Shown: one piece after another, positions 46,984 through 56,696 of the stretch
How the letters are laid out: each line of letters opens with the position of its first letter
Numbering within the stretch: position 1 is the stretch's first letter
Assembly (NCBI GenBank): GCA_015057825.1
Contig: SVDN01000012.1
Location: forward strand, 22,074 to 86,073
Reading direction: 5' to 3'
Length of the DNA stretch: 64,000 nucleotides
DNA from: Lachnospiraceae bacterium
GTDB lineage: Bacteria; Bacillota; Clostridia; Lachnospirales; Lachnospiraceae
Made by a program: the position numbers and the translations under genes
Notes under the pieces: generated by a model
What the model saw: only the letters and a program-made list of their open reading frames with translations
Told to the model about the DNA's origin: nothing
The model's database searches: none

Positions 46984-47018
46984 ATGGCTATATAATAGTG
47001 GTATTTACGGAGGATATA

Positions 47019-48296
47019 ATGTATAGGGAAATTATTAACGATTTTGAGAAATGGTATGACAATCCAAACAGAAAGCCCCTTGTTGTTTCGGGTGCAAAAT
47101 CCGTCGGCAAGACTTGGGCCGTAAAAGATTTCGGAGATGGTTTTTTTGACAATATTTTAATATTCGATCTTAAAGAAGGTGGATTAAAGGATTTTTCCGA
47201 ACAATTTTTAAGCCGCGATATTTCGGGTTTGGCTAAAAAAACTTCCGAATTTGGCGGAACTTTAATTGTCTTTGAAAATCTTTCAAATGATACGGATAAA
47301 TCTGCTCTTATGCTAATTGATGAAATAGCTTCAAAAACTCCCGGCCTATATATTTGCTTTACAAGCAACTTAACCAGGCAGGAGCTTTTCGGAAGCCAAA
47401 ATGTCGAAAATAAGGTAGACTTCTTGAAAATGTATCCCATGTCTTTCGGCGAATTTCTTATTGTCAACAACCAATACGAATTGAGTTCGAAAATAGAAAA
47501 ACAAAAAGAAGAAGATTTAAGCGATTCCGACTTGGAAGCCATTATACGCTTTCTTAAAATATTCTACATTGTAGGCGGAATGCCGGAAGCCGTTAAAACA
47601 TGGTTGGACGAAAAAGATCTTGATAAGGTGGAAGCCGTAAAGAAAAAGATACTTGATAGCTATATGGAAGATTTTGACAATATCGAATCTGCCAATGTCA
47701 GAGGAAAAGTTATCGAAGTATGGAATAGCTTGACTGACCAACTTGAAGACGAAAACAAAAAATTCCAATACGGTCAGGTTAAAATCACCGCACGCGCAAG
47801 AGAATACGAAGTTGGCGTTGAATGGTTAGAGAAGCGTGGATATGTCAATAAATTGTTTAAAATCAAAAGCGATAAGACTTCTGTTAAAAATGAAGTTGAC
47901 AGTAAATCATTTGAGTTGTTTTTGACCGATGTAGGATTACTTACAAGTATGTATGGCATCACATACGATGATTTAAATAAGGATAAATCCTCTATTCTTA
48001 TTAAAAACAGCGCAATTATTGAGCAATTTGTTCACCAGGAACTTATATACAACAAAAATATCGGGCAAATCTTCTATTGGACCAGTGAAGCAACAGCAAG
48101 AATTCCTTTTGTTTTTGAGGATTCGGGACAAATTATTCCTATCGACATTAATGTTACGGGAAGTACAAAAGCTCAAAGCTTAAAAGTATACAGACAACGA
48201 TACAAAAATCCAATGTCTGTCACAATAACATATGAAAAATTCAGCATGAACGACGGATTATTAAACATCCCGGTTTATTCAGTATGGAATCTCTAA
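47019..48296 (+). CDS. AAA_14/DUF4143 ATP-binding protein
   Basis: A 425-residue P-loop ATPase. Walker A GAKSVGKT lies at 25-32, a Walker B-like LIVFENL follows, and the family-typical YPMSFGEFL segment (~135) marks the AAA_14 domain. The C-terminal DUF4143 half usually carries a PD-(D/E)xK-like nuclease fold with EVDF and IEVK. Here these read ARIPFVFED and IDIN, so the expected acidic and lysine residues are changed and nuclease activity is doubtful. The ATG at 47019 follows CGGAGG; upstream in-frame sequence overlaps truA and is not coding. mntP starts one base after the stop. Family role unknown; some members are linked to mobile or defence contexts. Confidence 0.85.
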   Translation: MYREIINDFEKWYDNPNRKPLVVSGAKSVGKTWAVKDFGDGFFDNILIFDLKEGGLKDFSEQFLSRDISGLAKKTSEFGGTLIVFENLSNDTDKSALMLIDEIASKTPGLYICFTSNLTRQELFGSQNVENKVDFLKMYPMSFGEFLIVNNQYELSSKIEKQKEEDLSDSDLEAIIRFLKIFYIVGGMPEAVKTWLDEKDLDKVEAVKKKILDSYMEDFDNIESANVRGKVIEVWNSLTDQLEDENKKFQYGQVKITARAREYEVGVEWLEKRGYVNKLFKIKSDKTSVKNEVDSKSFELFLTDVGLLTSMYGITYDDLNKDKSSILIKNSAIIEQFVHQELIYNKNIGQIFYWTSEATARIPFVFEDSGQIIPIDINVTGSTKAQSLKVYRQRYKNPMSVTITYEKFSMNDGLLNIPVYSVWNL

Positions 48297-48297
48297 A

Positions 48298-48861
48298 ATG
48301 GAAATAATAACAATACTTATCCTCTCGGTGGGATTGGCAATGGATGCCTTTGCGGTTTCGGTCTGTAAGGGCCTTTCCATAAATAAAACAAGTTTAAAAG
48401 ACAGTGTTATAGTCGGATTATGGTTTGGTGGCTTTCAGGCTTTAATGCCGCTATTAGGATACCTGGCCGGTATAAACTTTTCAAAATATATTGAAGCATT
48501 CGATCATTGGATAGCCTTTGGACTTCTGGCACTCATAGGCGCTAATATGATTCGAGAGTCCTTTAGCAAAGAGGAAAAAAACGAAAGCGCCAGCCTTGCG
48601 CCGAAGCTTATGTTTGCTCTCGCTATCGCCACCAGTATAGATGCCTTGGCCGTGGGAATATCTTTTGCCTTTGTAAACTATAACATCGTTCTTTCGGTTA
48701 TATTCATAGGTATAATAACCTTTGTAATATCTGCTTTGGGAGTGAAAATAGGAAGTATTTTCGGTTCCAAATATAAAAATAAGGCTGAGCTTGCCGGTGG
48801 CATCATACTCATCCTTATCGGTTTAAAAATATTATTCGAACATCTTGAAATAATAGCATAA
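48298..48861 (+). CDS. mntP: MntP-type manganese efflux pump
   Basis: A 187-residue membrane protein with six predicted helices in two repeats, matching the MntP/YebN family: LAMDAFAVSVCKG near the start and ATSIDALAVGISFAF in the second half, both carrying the conserved Asp thought to bind Mn2+. It exports manganese. It starts one base after the preceding stop codon and has no clear ribosome site, so it is probably translated by coupling. No yybP-ykoY manganese riboswitch is seen, unlike in many relatives. A strong terminator follows. Confidence 0.92.
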   Translation: MEIITILILSVGLAMDAFAVSVCKGLSINKTSLKDSVIVGLWFGGFQALMPLLGYLAGINFSKYIEAFDHWIAFGLLALIGANMIRESFSKEEKNESASLAPKLMFALAIATSIDALAVGISFAFVNYNIVLSVIFIGIITFVISALGVKIGSIFGSKYKNKAELAGGIILILIGLKILFEHLEIIA

Positions 48862-48895
48862 AGAGCCTTAAGTCAGCACTTAAGACTCTTTTTTA
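48860..48895. terminator. Bidirectional intrinsic terminator
   Basis: AAAGAGCCTTAAGT pairs with ACTTAAGACTCTTT, loop CAGC, one mismatch, then T-run. It covers the hisC stop, serving the convergent mntP and hisC genes. Confidence 0.85.
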
Positions 48896-49947
48896 TTTAA
48901 ATAATTTTCCAACTCTTTGTAAAGAATTTCCATTTGTTCATCCGTTCCCACGGTAATTCGCAAATAATTATCGATTCCTTCTTTTTTGAAGTATCTCACA
49001 TAAATATTTTTAGACTTAAGATAATCAAATATATCTCCCGCGTATTTATTCTTATGTGTCACAAACAAGAAATTCGCTTTTGAATCCGGATAAGAAAAGC
49101 CGAGCTCTGAAAGGCGAACTTTTGCAGCTTCCCTCGTTTTTATAATCTTTGCAACCGTTTCTTTGAAATAGCTTTCGTCTTTTATTGCCGCAACACCCAG
49201 TTCAATCGACGGATAGTTAAGTGTATATGAATTAAAGGAATACTTAACATCATTTAAAGCTTTAATAAGTTCTGCATTTCCTATTGCATATCCGATTCTC
49301 ATGCCCGCCATGGATCTTGATTTTGAATAAGTTTGCACAACCAAAAGATTTTCATATTTGCGAGTTAATTCAAGTGCAGACTCGGCACCGAAATCAACAT
49401 AGGCTTCATCAATAATAACAATCGAATCACTATTGTGTTTTACTATATCTTCCACGAATTCCAAACTTACCGCTGAGGAGGTTGGCGCATTTGGGTTTGG
49501 GAAAATGATTCCACCGTTTTCTTTATAATAATCTTCTTTTACAAGCTCAAATTTTTCGTTAAGTTTCGGGCATTCGTATTTCACCTTAAAAAGGTCTGCC
49601 CAAACGCTGTAAAAAGAGTATGAAATATCAGGAAACAATATTGGCTTTTCGGAATTAAAGAAAGTCAAAAAGCACATTGCTATTACATCATCGGAGCCGA
49701 CTCCCACAAAAACCATATTTTCATCCACATTGTAATAATCGGCAATGGCATTAACCAATTTCCTTGCTGCAGGATCCGGATAAAGACGCATCCTTTTATC
49801 ATCCATTTCCGAAAGAAGTTTTTTTACTCCCGGAGCCGGTGGATAGGGATTTTCGTTGGTATTTAATTTTACGACATTTTTCTGTTGCGGCTGTTCCCCC
49901 GGTGTGTAAGGGACAACTCTTCTTAAATTATCTCGCCAGTTTCCCAT
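48880..49947 (-). CDS. hisC: Histidinol-phosphate aminotransferase
   Basis: A 355-residue fold-type I PLP enzyme. HisC signature: NTNEN near the start, FPNPNAPTS, VIIDEAYVDF and the PLP-Lys in YSKSRSMAGMRIGY. It converts imidazole-acetol phosphate to histidinol phosphate, and relatives also act on aromatic amino acids. No other his gene is present. It is the last gene of the rpmE-to-hisC run, 15 bases after another aminotransferase. Confidence 0.88.
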   Translation of the reverse strand: MGNWRDNLRRVVPYTPGEQPQQKNVVKLNTNENPYPPAPGVKKLLSEMDDKRMRLYPDPAARKLVNAIADYYNVDENMVFVGVGSDDVIAMCFLTFFNSEKPILFPDISYSFYSVWADLFKVKYECPKLNEKFELVKEDYYKENGGIIFPNPNAPTSSAVSLEFVEDIVKHNSDSIVIIDEAYVDFGAESALELTRKYENLLVVQTYSKSRSMAGMRIGYAIGNAELIKALNDVKYSFNSYTLNYPSIELGVAAIKDESYFKETVAKIIKTREAAKVRLSELGFSYPDSKANFLFVTHKNKYAGDIFDYLKSKNIYVRYFKKEGIDNYLRITVGTDEQMEILYKELENYLNKKES

Positions 49948-49962
49948 TTTTGCTCCCTTTCA

Positions 49963-51156
49963 CTATTTAAGCAATTCTTTGTAAACTTCTTCAAATTTAG
50001 GCAAAGAATTCTTTATACTTTCATAAGATGTGCAATATGAAATCCTTACATATCCCGGGCAAGCGAACGCGCTTCCGCCCACCAGCATGATGTTTTTCTC
50101 TTTGCACTTTTCAACAAACTTGTTTTCATCCTCTATAGGTGCTTTTACAAACATATAAAAAGCTCCTTGAGGTTTTACGCATTCATAGCCTATATTTGTA
50201 AGGCCTTCAAACAAGGTCTTTCTGTTTTTATCATAAACATTTATATCAACTTTTACATCCAAACATTTTGCCACTACTTTTTGGATAAGAGAAGGGGCAT
50301 TAACAAAGCCCAAAGTTCTTACCGCAATGGCGCATGCATTAAAAAGCTCATCCGCATCCTCAATTTTATCCGACACAAGAATATATCCTATTCTTTCTCC
50401 CGGAATAGAAAGAGTTTTGCTCCACGAATAAGCAATAACCGCATTGTTGATAATATTAGGAATAAAAGGAACTTCCACTCCGTCATAAGCAAGCTCCCTA
50501 TAAGGTTCGTCCGAAACCACCAAGATGCTTGTGGAATATTCTTTACCCTTTTCTTCCAATAGATTACCGAGTTTTTTTAATGTATCCTCAGAATAAATCG
50601 TACCTGAAGGATTATTTGGAGAATTAATGATAACAGCTCTGGTTTTTGCTGTTATTTTTTCCTCCAAATCTTCGAAATTGATTGAAAAATCTTTTAAATC
50701 AGGCTCAACCTGTACGATTTTACCGCCGTTGTTTTTAACGTAGTTGTTATACTCAAAGAAATATGGTCTGATAACAATTACTTCATCACCGGGGTTTAAT
50801 ATCGCCTTAAATACTACGCTTAAAGCTCCCCCCGCTCCCACGGTCATAACCACATTGTTTTCCCCGAAATTTGAACCATATTTTTTATTAATGGATTCCG
50901 CTATTTTTCTTCTTACATCGGGATATCCGGCATTGCTCATATAGCCATGAAGCTCAAGCTCGTTTTCTTCTTCCAAAACTTCAAGAATCGCTTCCTTGAC
51001 CCTTTTTGGAACCGCAACGCTGGGATTGCCTATACTAAAGTCAAACACGTTTTCAGAACCGTATATCGCAGCTCTTTTTTTGCCCTCTTCAAACATTTGT
51101 CTTATTGCCGAATTTGCGGCAACGTTTTTTTTCATTTCTTCAGATACTACGCTCAT
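49963..51156 (-). CDS. PLP-dependent aminotransferase (AspB family)
   Basis: A 397-residue fold-type I class I/II aminotransferase. Features: SPNNPSGTIYS, the cofactor-binding VVSDEPYREL, the Schiff-base Lys in YSWSKTLSIPGERIGY and a C-terminal Arg for the substrate carboxylate (CPGYVRISYC). Closest in style to clostridial aspartate/aromatic aminotransferases; the exact substrate is open. GAGGG precedes the ATG. It sits 11 bases after prfA and 15 bases before hisC, a common clostridial neighbour pair. Confidence 0.87.
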   Translation of the reverse strand: MSVVSEEMKKNVAANSAIRQMFEEGKKRAAIYGSENVFDFSIGNPSVAVPKRVKEAILEVLEEENELELHGYMSNAGYPDVRRKIAESINKKYGSNFGENNVVMTVGAGGALSVVFKAILNPGDEVIVIRPYFFEYNNYVKNNGGKIVQVEPDLKDFSINFEDLEEKITAKTRAVIINSPNNPSGTIYSEDTLKKLGNLLEEKGKEYSTSILVVSDEPYRELAYDGVEVPFIPNIINNAVIAYSWSKTLSIPGERIGYILVSDKIEDADELFNACAIAVRTLGFVNAPSLIQKVVAKCLDVKVDINVYDKNRKTLFEGLTNIGYECVKPQGAFYMFVKAPIEDENKFVEKCKEKNIMLVGGSAFACPGYVRISYCTSYESIKNSLPKFEEVYKELLK

Positions 51157-51167
51157 TTTTCCCTCTT

Positions 51168-52241
51168 TTACTGTTCGTTTGTCATTGCAAGCTTGGCAGC
51201 CTGATCGGCAGCTATACAGCTGTCAATGATTTCGTACAAATCTCCGTCCATTATATTTTCAAGTCTGTGTGATGTAAGCTTAATACGATGATCTGTTACA
51301 CGTCCCTGCGGGAAATTGTAAGTTCTTATTTTCTCAGATCTGTCACCCGTACCTATCTGACTCTTTCTTTCAGCAGCTTCGGCACTTTGTTTTTTTGCAA
51401 GCTCAAGGTCGTAAAGTCTCGCACGAAGTACTTTAAGAGCTTTGTCTTTATTTTTAAGCTGTGATTTTTCATCCTGGCAGGAAATAACTATTCCCGTTGG
51501 AATATGCGTCAATCTTACAGCCGAATCCGTTGTATTTACGCACTGACCACCATTTCCTGATGCTCTGAATACATCAAACTTGCAATCATTCATATCGATT
51601 TCAATATCCACATCTTCTGCCTCAGGCATAATAGCAACCGTTGCAGTGGATGTGTGAATACGTCCACCGGATTCGGTAACCGGTATACGCTGTACTCTGT
51701 GCACTCCGCTTTCGTATTTAAGCTTTGAGTATGCACCCTGACCATTTATCATAAATACAACTTCTTTAAAGCCGCCAAGTCCGTTTTCGTTTAATGAAAT
51801 CATTTCTGTTTTCCAATGATTTCTCTCGGCAAAACGGCAATACATTCTGTATAACTCAGCCGCAAAAAGCGCTGCTTCGTCTCCGCCGGCTCCGCCACGA
51901 ATCTCTACAACAACGTTTTTGTCATCGTTTTCATCCTTAGGAAGAAGAAGAATTTTTAACTCCTCTTCCAATCTATCTATTTCGGCTTTCGCTTCATTAA
52001 GTTCTTCTTTTGCAAGCTCTCTTAAATCTTCATCCGATTCATTATCAAGAATCTCAAGGCTGTCCGCTACGGTTTGCTTTGCATTCTTGTAAGCTTTATA
52101 AGCTTCCACAATCGGTGTCAAATCGCTTTGCTCTTTCATCAACTTTTTAAACTTATTCTGATCGTTTGTTACCGACGGATCGTTTAATTCTTTTAAAATT
52201 TCCTCGTATCTTACCAGAATATCATCCAATTTATCAAACAT
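51168..52241 (-). CDS. prfA: Peptide chain release factor 1
   Basis: A 357-residue class I release factor reading UAA and UAG. The codon-recognition tripeptide PVT lies in RIPVTESGG, and the peptidyl-tRNA hydrolysis motif GGQ is in [13 protein letters not shown]. The N-terminal coiled-coil domain is intact. The start at 52241 has GGAGG seven bases upstream; in-frame sequence upstream overlaps prmC and lacks support. The GGQ glutamine is methylated by PrmC, encoded directly upstream (22-base gap). Confidence 0.96.
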   Translation of the reverse strand: MFDKLDDILVRYEEILKELNDPSVTNDQNKFKKLMKEQSDLTPIVEAYKAYKNAKQTVADSLEILDNESDEDLRELAKEELNEAKAEIDRLEEELKILLLPKDENDDKNVVVEIRGGAGGDEAALFAAELYRMYCRFAERNHWKTEMISLNENGLGGFKEVVFMINGQGAYSKLKYESGVHRVQRIPVTESGGRIHTSTATVAIMPEAEDVDIEIDMNDCKFDVFRASGNGGQCVNTTDSAVRLTHIPTGIVISCQDEKSQLKNKDKALKVLRARLYDLELAKKQSAEAAERKSQIGTGDRSEKIRTYNFPQGRVTDHRIKLTSHRLENIMDGDLYEIIDSCIAADQAAKLAMTNEQ

Positions 52242-52263
52242 TTCAATTCCTCCAAATAAAACT

Positions 52264-53148
52264 TCAAATGTTTTCATATCTTGCAAGGGCAACTCTGTCC
52301 AAGCCCGCAAGGTCTTTCAAAATCTCGCTTTCTGTATAACCGATGTCTTTAAATATTTTTTTAAGAGCTTCCCCTTGATTATATCCTATCTCAAAAATCA
52401 AGTAAAAAGGGCTTTTATTATTTGTCGCTTCTTTAGCTATTATTCTGTAAAAATCCAAGCCGTCCTCACCGCCGTCCAATGCGGATATGGGCTCATGGTC
52501 CCTTACTTCCGGCATCAATGTTGCAATTATTTTTTTTTCAATATAGGGCGGATTTGACACGATAAAGTCGAAATCCATTTCTTCCGAAGAAATAGCTTCG
52601 AAAAGATTTCCTTCTTTAAATACAATATTTGCTCCATTATCCTTGGCATTTTTTTTTGCAACTTCCAAGGCTTTGGAAGAAAAATCCGAAGCGACAAATT
52701 CCAAATCCATATCAACTTTTGATTCTTCAAACATTTTATACAGGCTGATTGCAATGCATCCGGAACCCGTACACATATCAAGCATGCGCAATTTCTGCGG
52801 CTTTTCTGCCTTTATATATTCATTTATCAAATCAAAGGCCTTTTCCACCAATACTTCCGTATCTTGTCTCGGAATAAGGACATGCTCGTTTACAAAGAAT
52901 TTGTAATCCATAAACCAAGCTTCGTTTGTCAACTGTTGCAGCGGTATATGATTAGCTCTCTTTTCAACAAGCTCGAAATAATCCTTAAGCAAATCTTCAT
53001 CTGCATCTTCCTCGCCGTGAACAAGCAAAAAACTTCTATCCTTATTAAAGACAAACTCACAAAGAAGTCGCGCATCATTTTTATAATCCGCAACCTCCTT
53101 TGTTTTAAGTATATTCACTGCCTTTTGGATGGCTTCATTGTATGTCAT
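52264..53148 (-). CDS. prmC: Release factor glutamine methyltransferase PrmC
   Basis: A 294-residue SAM-dependent enzyme that methylates the GGQ glutamine of release factors. The N-terminal helical domain is followed by [11 protein letters not shown], the SAM motif [13 protein letters not shown] and the catalytic SNPPYI. The start at 53148 overlaps the end of the DUF1385 gene and has AAGGA four bases upstream; ATGs at 53160 and 53169 have no site. It sits before prfA, as often in clostridia. Confidence 0.95.
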   Translation of the reverse strand: MTYNEAIQKAVNILKTKEVADYKNDARLLCEFVFNKDRSFLLVHGEEDADEDLLKDYFELVEKRANHIPLQQLTNEAWFMDYKFFVNEHVLIPRQDTEVLVEKAFDLINEYIKAEKPQKLRMLDMCTGSGCIAISLYKMFEESKVDMDLEFVASDFSSKALEVAKKNAKDNGANIVFKEGNLFEAISSEEMDFDFIVSNPPYIEKKIIATLMPEVRDHEPISALDGGEDGLDFYRIIAKEATNNKSPFYLIFEIGYNQGEALKKIFKDIGYTESEILKDLAGLDRVALARYENI

Positions 53149-53149
53149 T

Positions 53150-54124
53150 CTATCCTTCATTTTCAGCAACTTGCGCCTCTATTGCACAATCTTTTGCGTC
53201 AGCTCCTGCCAAAAACTTTCTCCAATCAAACACAGCTTCTACCGATTTAATTGCAACTTCAACCATCTTGTCTTCCGGCTCTTTTGTTGTAAGCGCTTGC
53301 ATTAGCAGACCCGGTTTGCTGACAATGCGTACAAGCAAACTGTTACTTCTTCCGGCCCATCTGATTATTTCGTAAGAAATACCCGCAATAACCGGAATAA
53401 GAATTACTCTTATAAGAATCTTTAATCCAAAAGAATCCACTCTTATAAAAATATAAAGAATAATACTTATGAACAATACCAGGAATATAAAACTTGTACC
53501 GCATCTTTTATGCACTTTTGAACTCTTCATTACATTATCAACAGTGAGATTCATACCGTTTTCGATGCAATTAATGCATTTATGCTCCGCACCGTGATAC
53601 ATAAATGTTCTTTGAATGTCTTTCATCCTTGAAATAAGGAAAATATATCCAACAAATATACCAATACGAATCAGGCCTTCAATAACCGCCAAAAATGTAT
53701 TTGATACTATGTTTAAATGTTTGTCAATCAAGCTGGAAAGAAAGAAAGGCAAAAGCATAAACAAAGCGATGGCAATAACAAGCGAAAAAAGGATTGTAAG
53801 CCCCATCATAACGGCCTCCCCTTTTTCTTTGAATGCCTTGTCGGCAAGGTCGTCCGCAAGTTTATTTTCTTCTACGTCATCTTCCACAAAAGATGCCGAT
53901 ATGGTCAAAGAAGACAAACCCAATACCAAAGAATCTATAAAGTTGAAGATTCCGCGAATAAAAGGAAGCTGAAAAAACTTACATTTCTCGGTTATTCCCT
54001 TATAGCTTTTGGTTTGAACTTCTATATCATTGTTAGGTTTTCTCACAGCCACAGCATAAGTATCGCGATTTTTCATCATGACACCTTCCAATACTGCCTG
54101 TCCTCCGATTCCCGATGGTTTCAT
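53150..54124 (-). CDS. DUF1385 membrane protein (YqhQ-like)
   Basis: A 324-residue integral membrane protein of the DUF1385 family. The N-terminal signature GIGGQAVLEGVMMKN is followed by about five hydrophobic helices and the conserved YHGAEHKCINCIE segment with His and Cys residues. Family function is unknown. The usual clostridial position between rpmE and prmC is kept here; its stop overlaps the prmC ribosome site, so they are coupled. Confidence 0.88.
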   Translation of the reverse strand: MKPSGIGGQAVLEGVMMKNRDTYAVAVRKPNNDIEVQTKSYKGITEKCKFFQLPFIRGIFNFIDSLVLGLSSLTISASFVEDDVEENKLADDLADKAFKEKGEAVMMGLTILFSLVIAIALFMLLPFFLSSLIDKHLNIVSNTFLAVIEGLIRIGIFVGYIFLISRMKDIQRTFMYHGAEHKCINCIENGMNLTVDNVMKSSKVHKRCGTSFIFLVLFISIILYIFIRVDSFGLKILIRVILIPVIAGISYEIIRWAGRSNSLLVRIVSKPGLLMQALTTKEPEDKMVEVAIKSVEAVFDWRKFLAGADAKDCAIEAQVAENEG

Positions 54125-54189
54125 AATATGTCCTCATTCAATAACAAGTTTAAAAGTATCCCTGACAGCATCAATATAGATACTGCTAT

Positions 54190-54226
54190 TATTATAAAAA
54201 TAGCCGATCTGTAAAAACAGGCCGGC
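54190..54226 (-). terminator. Possible terminator or attenuator after rpmE
   Basis: On the minus strand GCCG-GC-CTGT pairs with ACAG-AT-CGGC around a TTTT loop, followed by a T-rich stretch (TATTTTTAT). The interior mismatch weakens it, so read-through into DUF1385 is likely. Confidence 0.4.
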
Positions 54227-54252
54227 CTAAAGGATTAATCCTTATTAAAATC

Positions 54253-54456
54253 TTATTTATCCATTCCGTATTTTTTGTTGAATTTTTCAATACGGCCACG
54301 AGCTGCTGCTGCTCTCTGCTGTCCTGTATAGAATGGATGGCATTTTGAACAAACTTCTACGTGGATTTCTTCTTTTGTTGAACCTGTTACAAATTCATTA
54401 CCACAGTTGCATGTAACTTTTGCTTGGTAATATGTAGGATGTACTCCTTCTCTCAT
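54253..54456 (-). CDS. rpmE: Ribosomal protein L31 (zinc-binding type)
   Basis: A 67-residue L31 of the large subunit. The Cys residues at 16, 18, 36 and 39 (CNCG and [10 protein letters not shown]) mark the zinc-containing form. The ATG at 54456 has AGAGGTG upstream; the reading frame continues upstream to 54525 without a ribosome site. A near-consensus promoter lies about 80 bases upstream, with a 60-base leader. It heads the rpmE-DUF1385-prmC-prfA-aminotransferase-hisC run. Confidence 0.97.
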   Translation of the reverse strand: MREGVHPTYYQAKVTCNCGNEFVTGSTKEEIHVEVCSKCHPFYTGQQRAAAARGRIEKFNKKYGMDK

Positions 54457-54535
54457 CGTTTTCACCTCTTTTTTCAAGTTTAGATATGAAAATTGAAACA
54501 AATCAATGTTTATTACTTTTTTCAATAGCTTTGTT

Positions 54536-54564
54536 ATTATAGCATAGTGATTTTTCTATTGCAA
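54536..54564 (-). promoter_or_regulatory. Strong promoter for the rpmE operon
   Basis: Minus-strand TTGCAA (54559-54564), 17-base spacer ending in TGC, TATAAT (54536-54541): both boxes plus a TGn extension. Confidence 0.78.
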
Positions 54565-54573
54565 GCACTTTTT

Positions 54574-55956
54574 TTATAAGTGAATTTTCTTAACATACTC
54601 GATAAATTCCTTATTATTTTTTGTTCTTACAAATAAATCCAATATTTTTTCAACGGATTCATCCGGTCTCAAACCATTGGTTGCTTTTCTGACAATGTCT
54701 ACCGCTTCCTGCTCATCCGGGTCCAAAAGAAGATCTTCTCTTCTTGTTCCGGATTTTACTATATCAATCGCAGGGAATATACGTTTTTCGGACAATTTAC
54801 GATCCAAAACCAGTTCCATGTTACCGGTACCCTTAAATTCTTCGTAAACAACATCATCCATTTTGCTTCCCGTATCTACAAGCGCAGTTGCAAGTATGGT
54901 AAGGCTTCCGCCTTCTCTCATATTTCTTGCGGCACCGAAAAATCTCTTCGGCATATGAAGAGCCGCAGGATCGAGACCACCGGATAAAGTTCTTCCCGAT
55001 GGAGGAACCGTAAGGTTATAAGCCCTTGCAAGTCTTGTAATACTATCCAATAAGATTGTTACATCTTTTCCGTGTTCCACAAGTCTTTTTGCGCGTTCTA
55101 TAACCATTTCCGAAACACGTTTATGATTTTCAGGCAATTCGTCAAATGTCGAATAAATAACTTCCACATTGTCGCCTTCAATTGCTTCTTTTATATCAGT
55201 TACTTCTTCCGGTCTTTCATCAATAAGAAGTATTATTATATGCATATCTTTGCAATTTTGTAATATTGAATTTGCAACACCTTTAAGCAATGTTGTTTTG
55301 CCGGCCTTAGGAGGTGAAACAATCATTCCTCTTTGACCCTTACCGATTGGTGAAATTATGTCAAATATACGCATAGCGCGATTTTCCCTGCTTGTCTCCA
55401 GTCTGATTCTCTCATTCGGGAATATCGGTGTAAGGTCTTCGAATTTAATTCTTTTTGTTGCCTCAGCCGTTGAATAACCGTTTATGGACTCAAGATATAA
55501 AAGAGCCGCAAATTTTTCATTTTGAGTTTTTACTCTGATTTTACCGCGAAGAATATCTCCTGTTCTTAAATTAAATTTTCTGATTTGCGACGGAGAAACG
55601 TAAACATCGTTGTCACCCGGCAAAAAGTTTTCGCAACGAATAAATCCGTATCCGTCAGTCATAACTTCAAGGATTCCGTTGGCAACCTTTCCGCTGTCAA
55701 GCTCCATCAATTTTTCGTAGTCTTCTTCTTCCTCTTCTTCCTCAGCCTTAACTTCAGGAGACTTCGATTTCTTTTCTCGTGCTTTCAGAGCAGCCTGCTG
55801 TTCTTTTATTTGACGTTCTTCCTCTTTTTTGTTGGCCGCTTCGATAATTCTTTCTATAAGTTCATCTTTTTTCAGGCCCGATATACCCTTAAGACCTTGC
55901 GCCTTGGCAATTTCTTTAAGTTCCGATACCGGCAACGAATTAAGTTTTTCTCTCAA
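54574..55956 (-). CDS. rho: Transcription termination factor Rho
   Basis: A 460-residue hexameric RNA helicase that ends transcription. The N-terminal SAP-like Rho-N domain ([19 protein letters not shown]) and a Glu/Lys-rich insert (~65-95) precede the cold-shock RNA-binding domain (DGYGFIRC). The ATPase core has Walker [11 protein letters not shown] and [13 protein letters not shown] place the start at the TTG at 55956, seven bases after GAGGG. An ATG at 56019 in frame exists, but the only good -10 box lies downstream of it, so it would not be in the mRNA. A near-perfect palindrome sits upstream of the promoter. Confidence 0.93.
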   Translation of the reverse strand: MREKLNSLPVSELKEIAKAQGLKGISGLKKDELIERIIEAANKKEEERQIKEQQAALKAREKKSKSPEVKAEEEEEEEDYEKLMELDSGKVANGILEVMTDGYGFIRCENFLPGDNDVYVSPSQIRKFNLRTGDILRGKIRVKTQNEKFAALLYLESINGYSTAEATKRIKFEDLTPIFPNERIRLETSRENRAMRIFDIISPIGKGQRGMIVSPPKAGKTTLLKGVANSILQNCKDMHIIILLIDERPEEVTDIKEAIEGDNVEVIYSTFDELPENHKRVSEMVIERAKRLVEHGKDVTILLDSITRLARAYNLTVPPSGRTLSGGLDPAALHMPKRFFGAARNMREGGSLTILATALVDTGSKMDDVVYEEFKGTGNMELVLDRKLSEKRIFPAIDIVKSGTRREDLLLDPDEQEAVDIVRKATNGLRPDESVEKILDLFVRTKNNKEFIEYVKKIHL

Positions 55957-55984
55957 ATTATAACCCTCACTTTTCTTATGATTT

Positions 55985-55990
55985 ATTATA
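55985..55990 (-). promoter_or_regulatory. -10 box for rho
   Basis: Minus-strand TATAAT about 29 bases before the TTG start. No good -35 box at 16-18 bases; TTGTCA lies 23 bases upstream, suggesting activator help or another start region. Confidence 0.45.
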
Positions 55991-56013
55991 CTCTGTGGAT
56001 TGTTAAATGATTT

Positions 56014-56030
56014 TGACAAATAATTTGTGA
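56014..56030. repeat. Near-perfect 17-bp palindrome upstream of rho
   Basis: TGACAAAT-A-ATTTGTGA, seven of eight pairs matching, placed 24 bases above the rho -10 box in the rho/DUF4364 divergent region. The size and symmetry fit a dimeric regulator site. Inference only. Confidence 0.45.
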
Positions 56031-56168
56031 CGCCTTAAGGCTGTATGCTTTAAGATTACTTTATTATACATTATTATAAAATAAAATGGTAGTATTTTTT
56101 TTTGAATTATGATACCCTTTTATCAACTAATTATTGATGAATTTGTTTAATGAAAAAGGGGAACTGTT

Positions 56169-56687
56169 ATGGCCGTTGACTCATCAACTCTATACAAACT
56201 TATGGCTTTATTTATGCTGAACAAGGTTAATCATCCATTAACCAACAATCAGCTTTCGGACTTCTTTCTTGTAAAGAATTATACCAATTACTTTACACTT
56301 CAAGAAGTTCTTTCGGACTTGGAAGAATCCGCCTTTGTTTCAACGGATACAACGGAGAACACAACTTACTACTACCTTACCCCAAAGGGTGAAGAAACAT
56401 TGGAGTTCTTTCATAATCAAATTCCATCGGGCATTGTTGATGATTTAAACACATATTTAACAGACAACAACTTCGAGCTTCGAAGCGCCTTCGGAACTCA
56501 ATCGGATTATTACAAATCCACAAGCCAAGACTACATAGTACACTGTTTGGTAAAAGAAGGAAAAACAAACCTTATCGAACTGAATCTGGCGGTTCCTACC
56601 AAAGAAGACGCATCCAAAATGTGTTCCAATTGGAAAGAATCATGTCAGGAAATATACGAATACTTAATAAAGCTGCTAAGTAAATAG
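56169..56687 (+). CDS. DUF4364 family winged-helix protein
   Basis: A 172-residue protein resembling the DUF4364 family of clostridia. The N-terminal ~80 residues look like a winged helix (NKVNHPLTNNQLSDFFL as helix-turn-helix, then the wing YYYLTPKGEETL). The C-terminal ~90 residues form a separate alpha/beta domain. It is probably a DNA-binding regulator; targets unknown. The AAAGGGG ribosome site lies seven bases before the ATG. Divergent from rho and ending in a terminator shared with engB. Confidence 0.82.
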   Translation: MAVDSSTLYKLMALFMLNKVNHPLTNNQLSDFFLVKNYTNYFTLQEVLSDLEESAFVSTDTTENTTYYYLTPKGEETLEFFHNQIPSGIVDDLNTYLTDNNFELRSAFGTQSDYYKSTSQDYIVHCLVKEGKTNLIELNLAVPTKEDASKMCSNWKESCQEIYEYLIKLLSK

Positions 56688-56695
56688 CAGCTTTT
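56670..56695. terminator. Intrinsic terminator between DUF4364 gene and engB
   Basis: AAGCTGCTA (56670-56678) pairs with TAGCAGCTT (56685-56693), six-base loop, short T-run. The stop codon of the DUF4364 gene is in the loop. Confidence 0.7.
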
Positions 56696-56696
56696 A

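Noticed and set aside
46836..47018. Upstream in-frame extension of the AAA_14 gene overlapping truA
   Set aside because: The CGGAGG site and the family N terminus both place the start at 47019; the extension has no family match and crosses a hairpin with a T-run.
46903..47018. yybP-ykoY manganese riboswitch for mntP
   Set aside because: The region before the ATPase/mntP pair holds only a simple hairpin with a T-run and a possible promoter, without the conserved riboswitch core.
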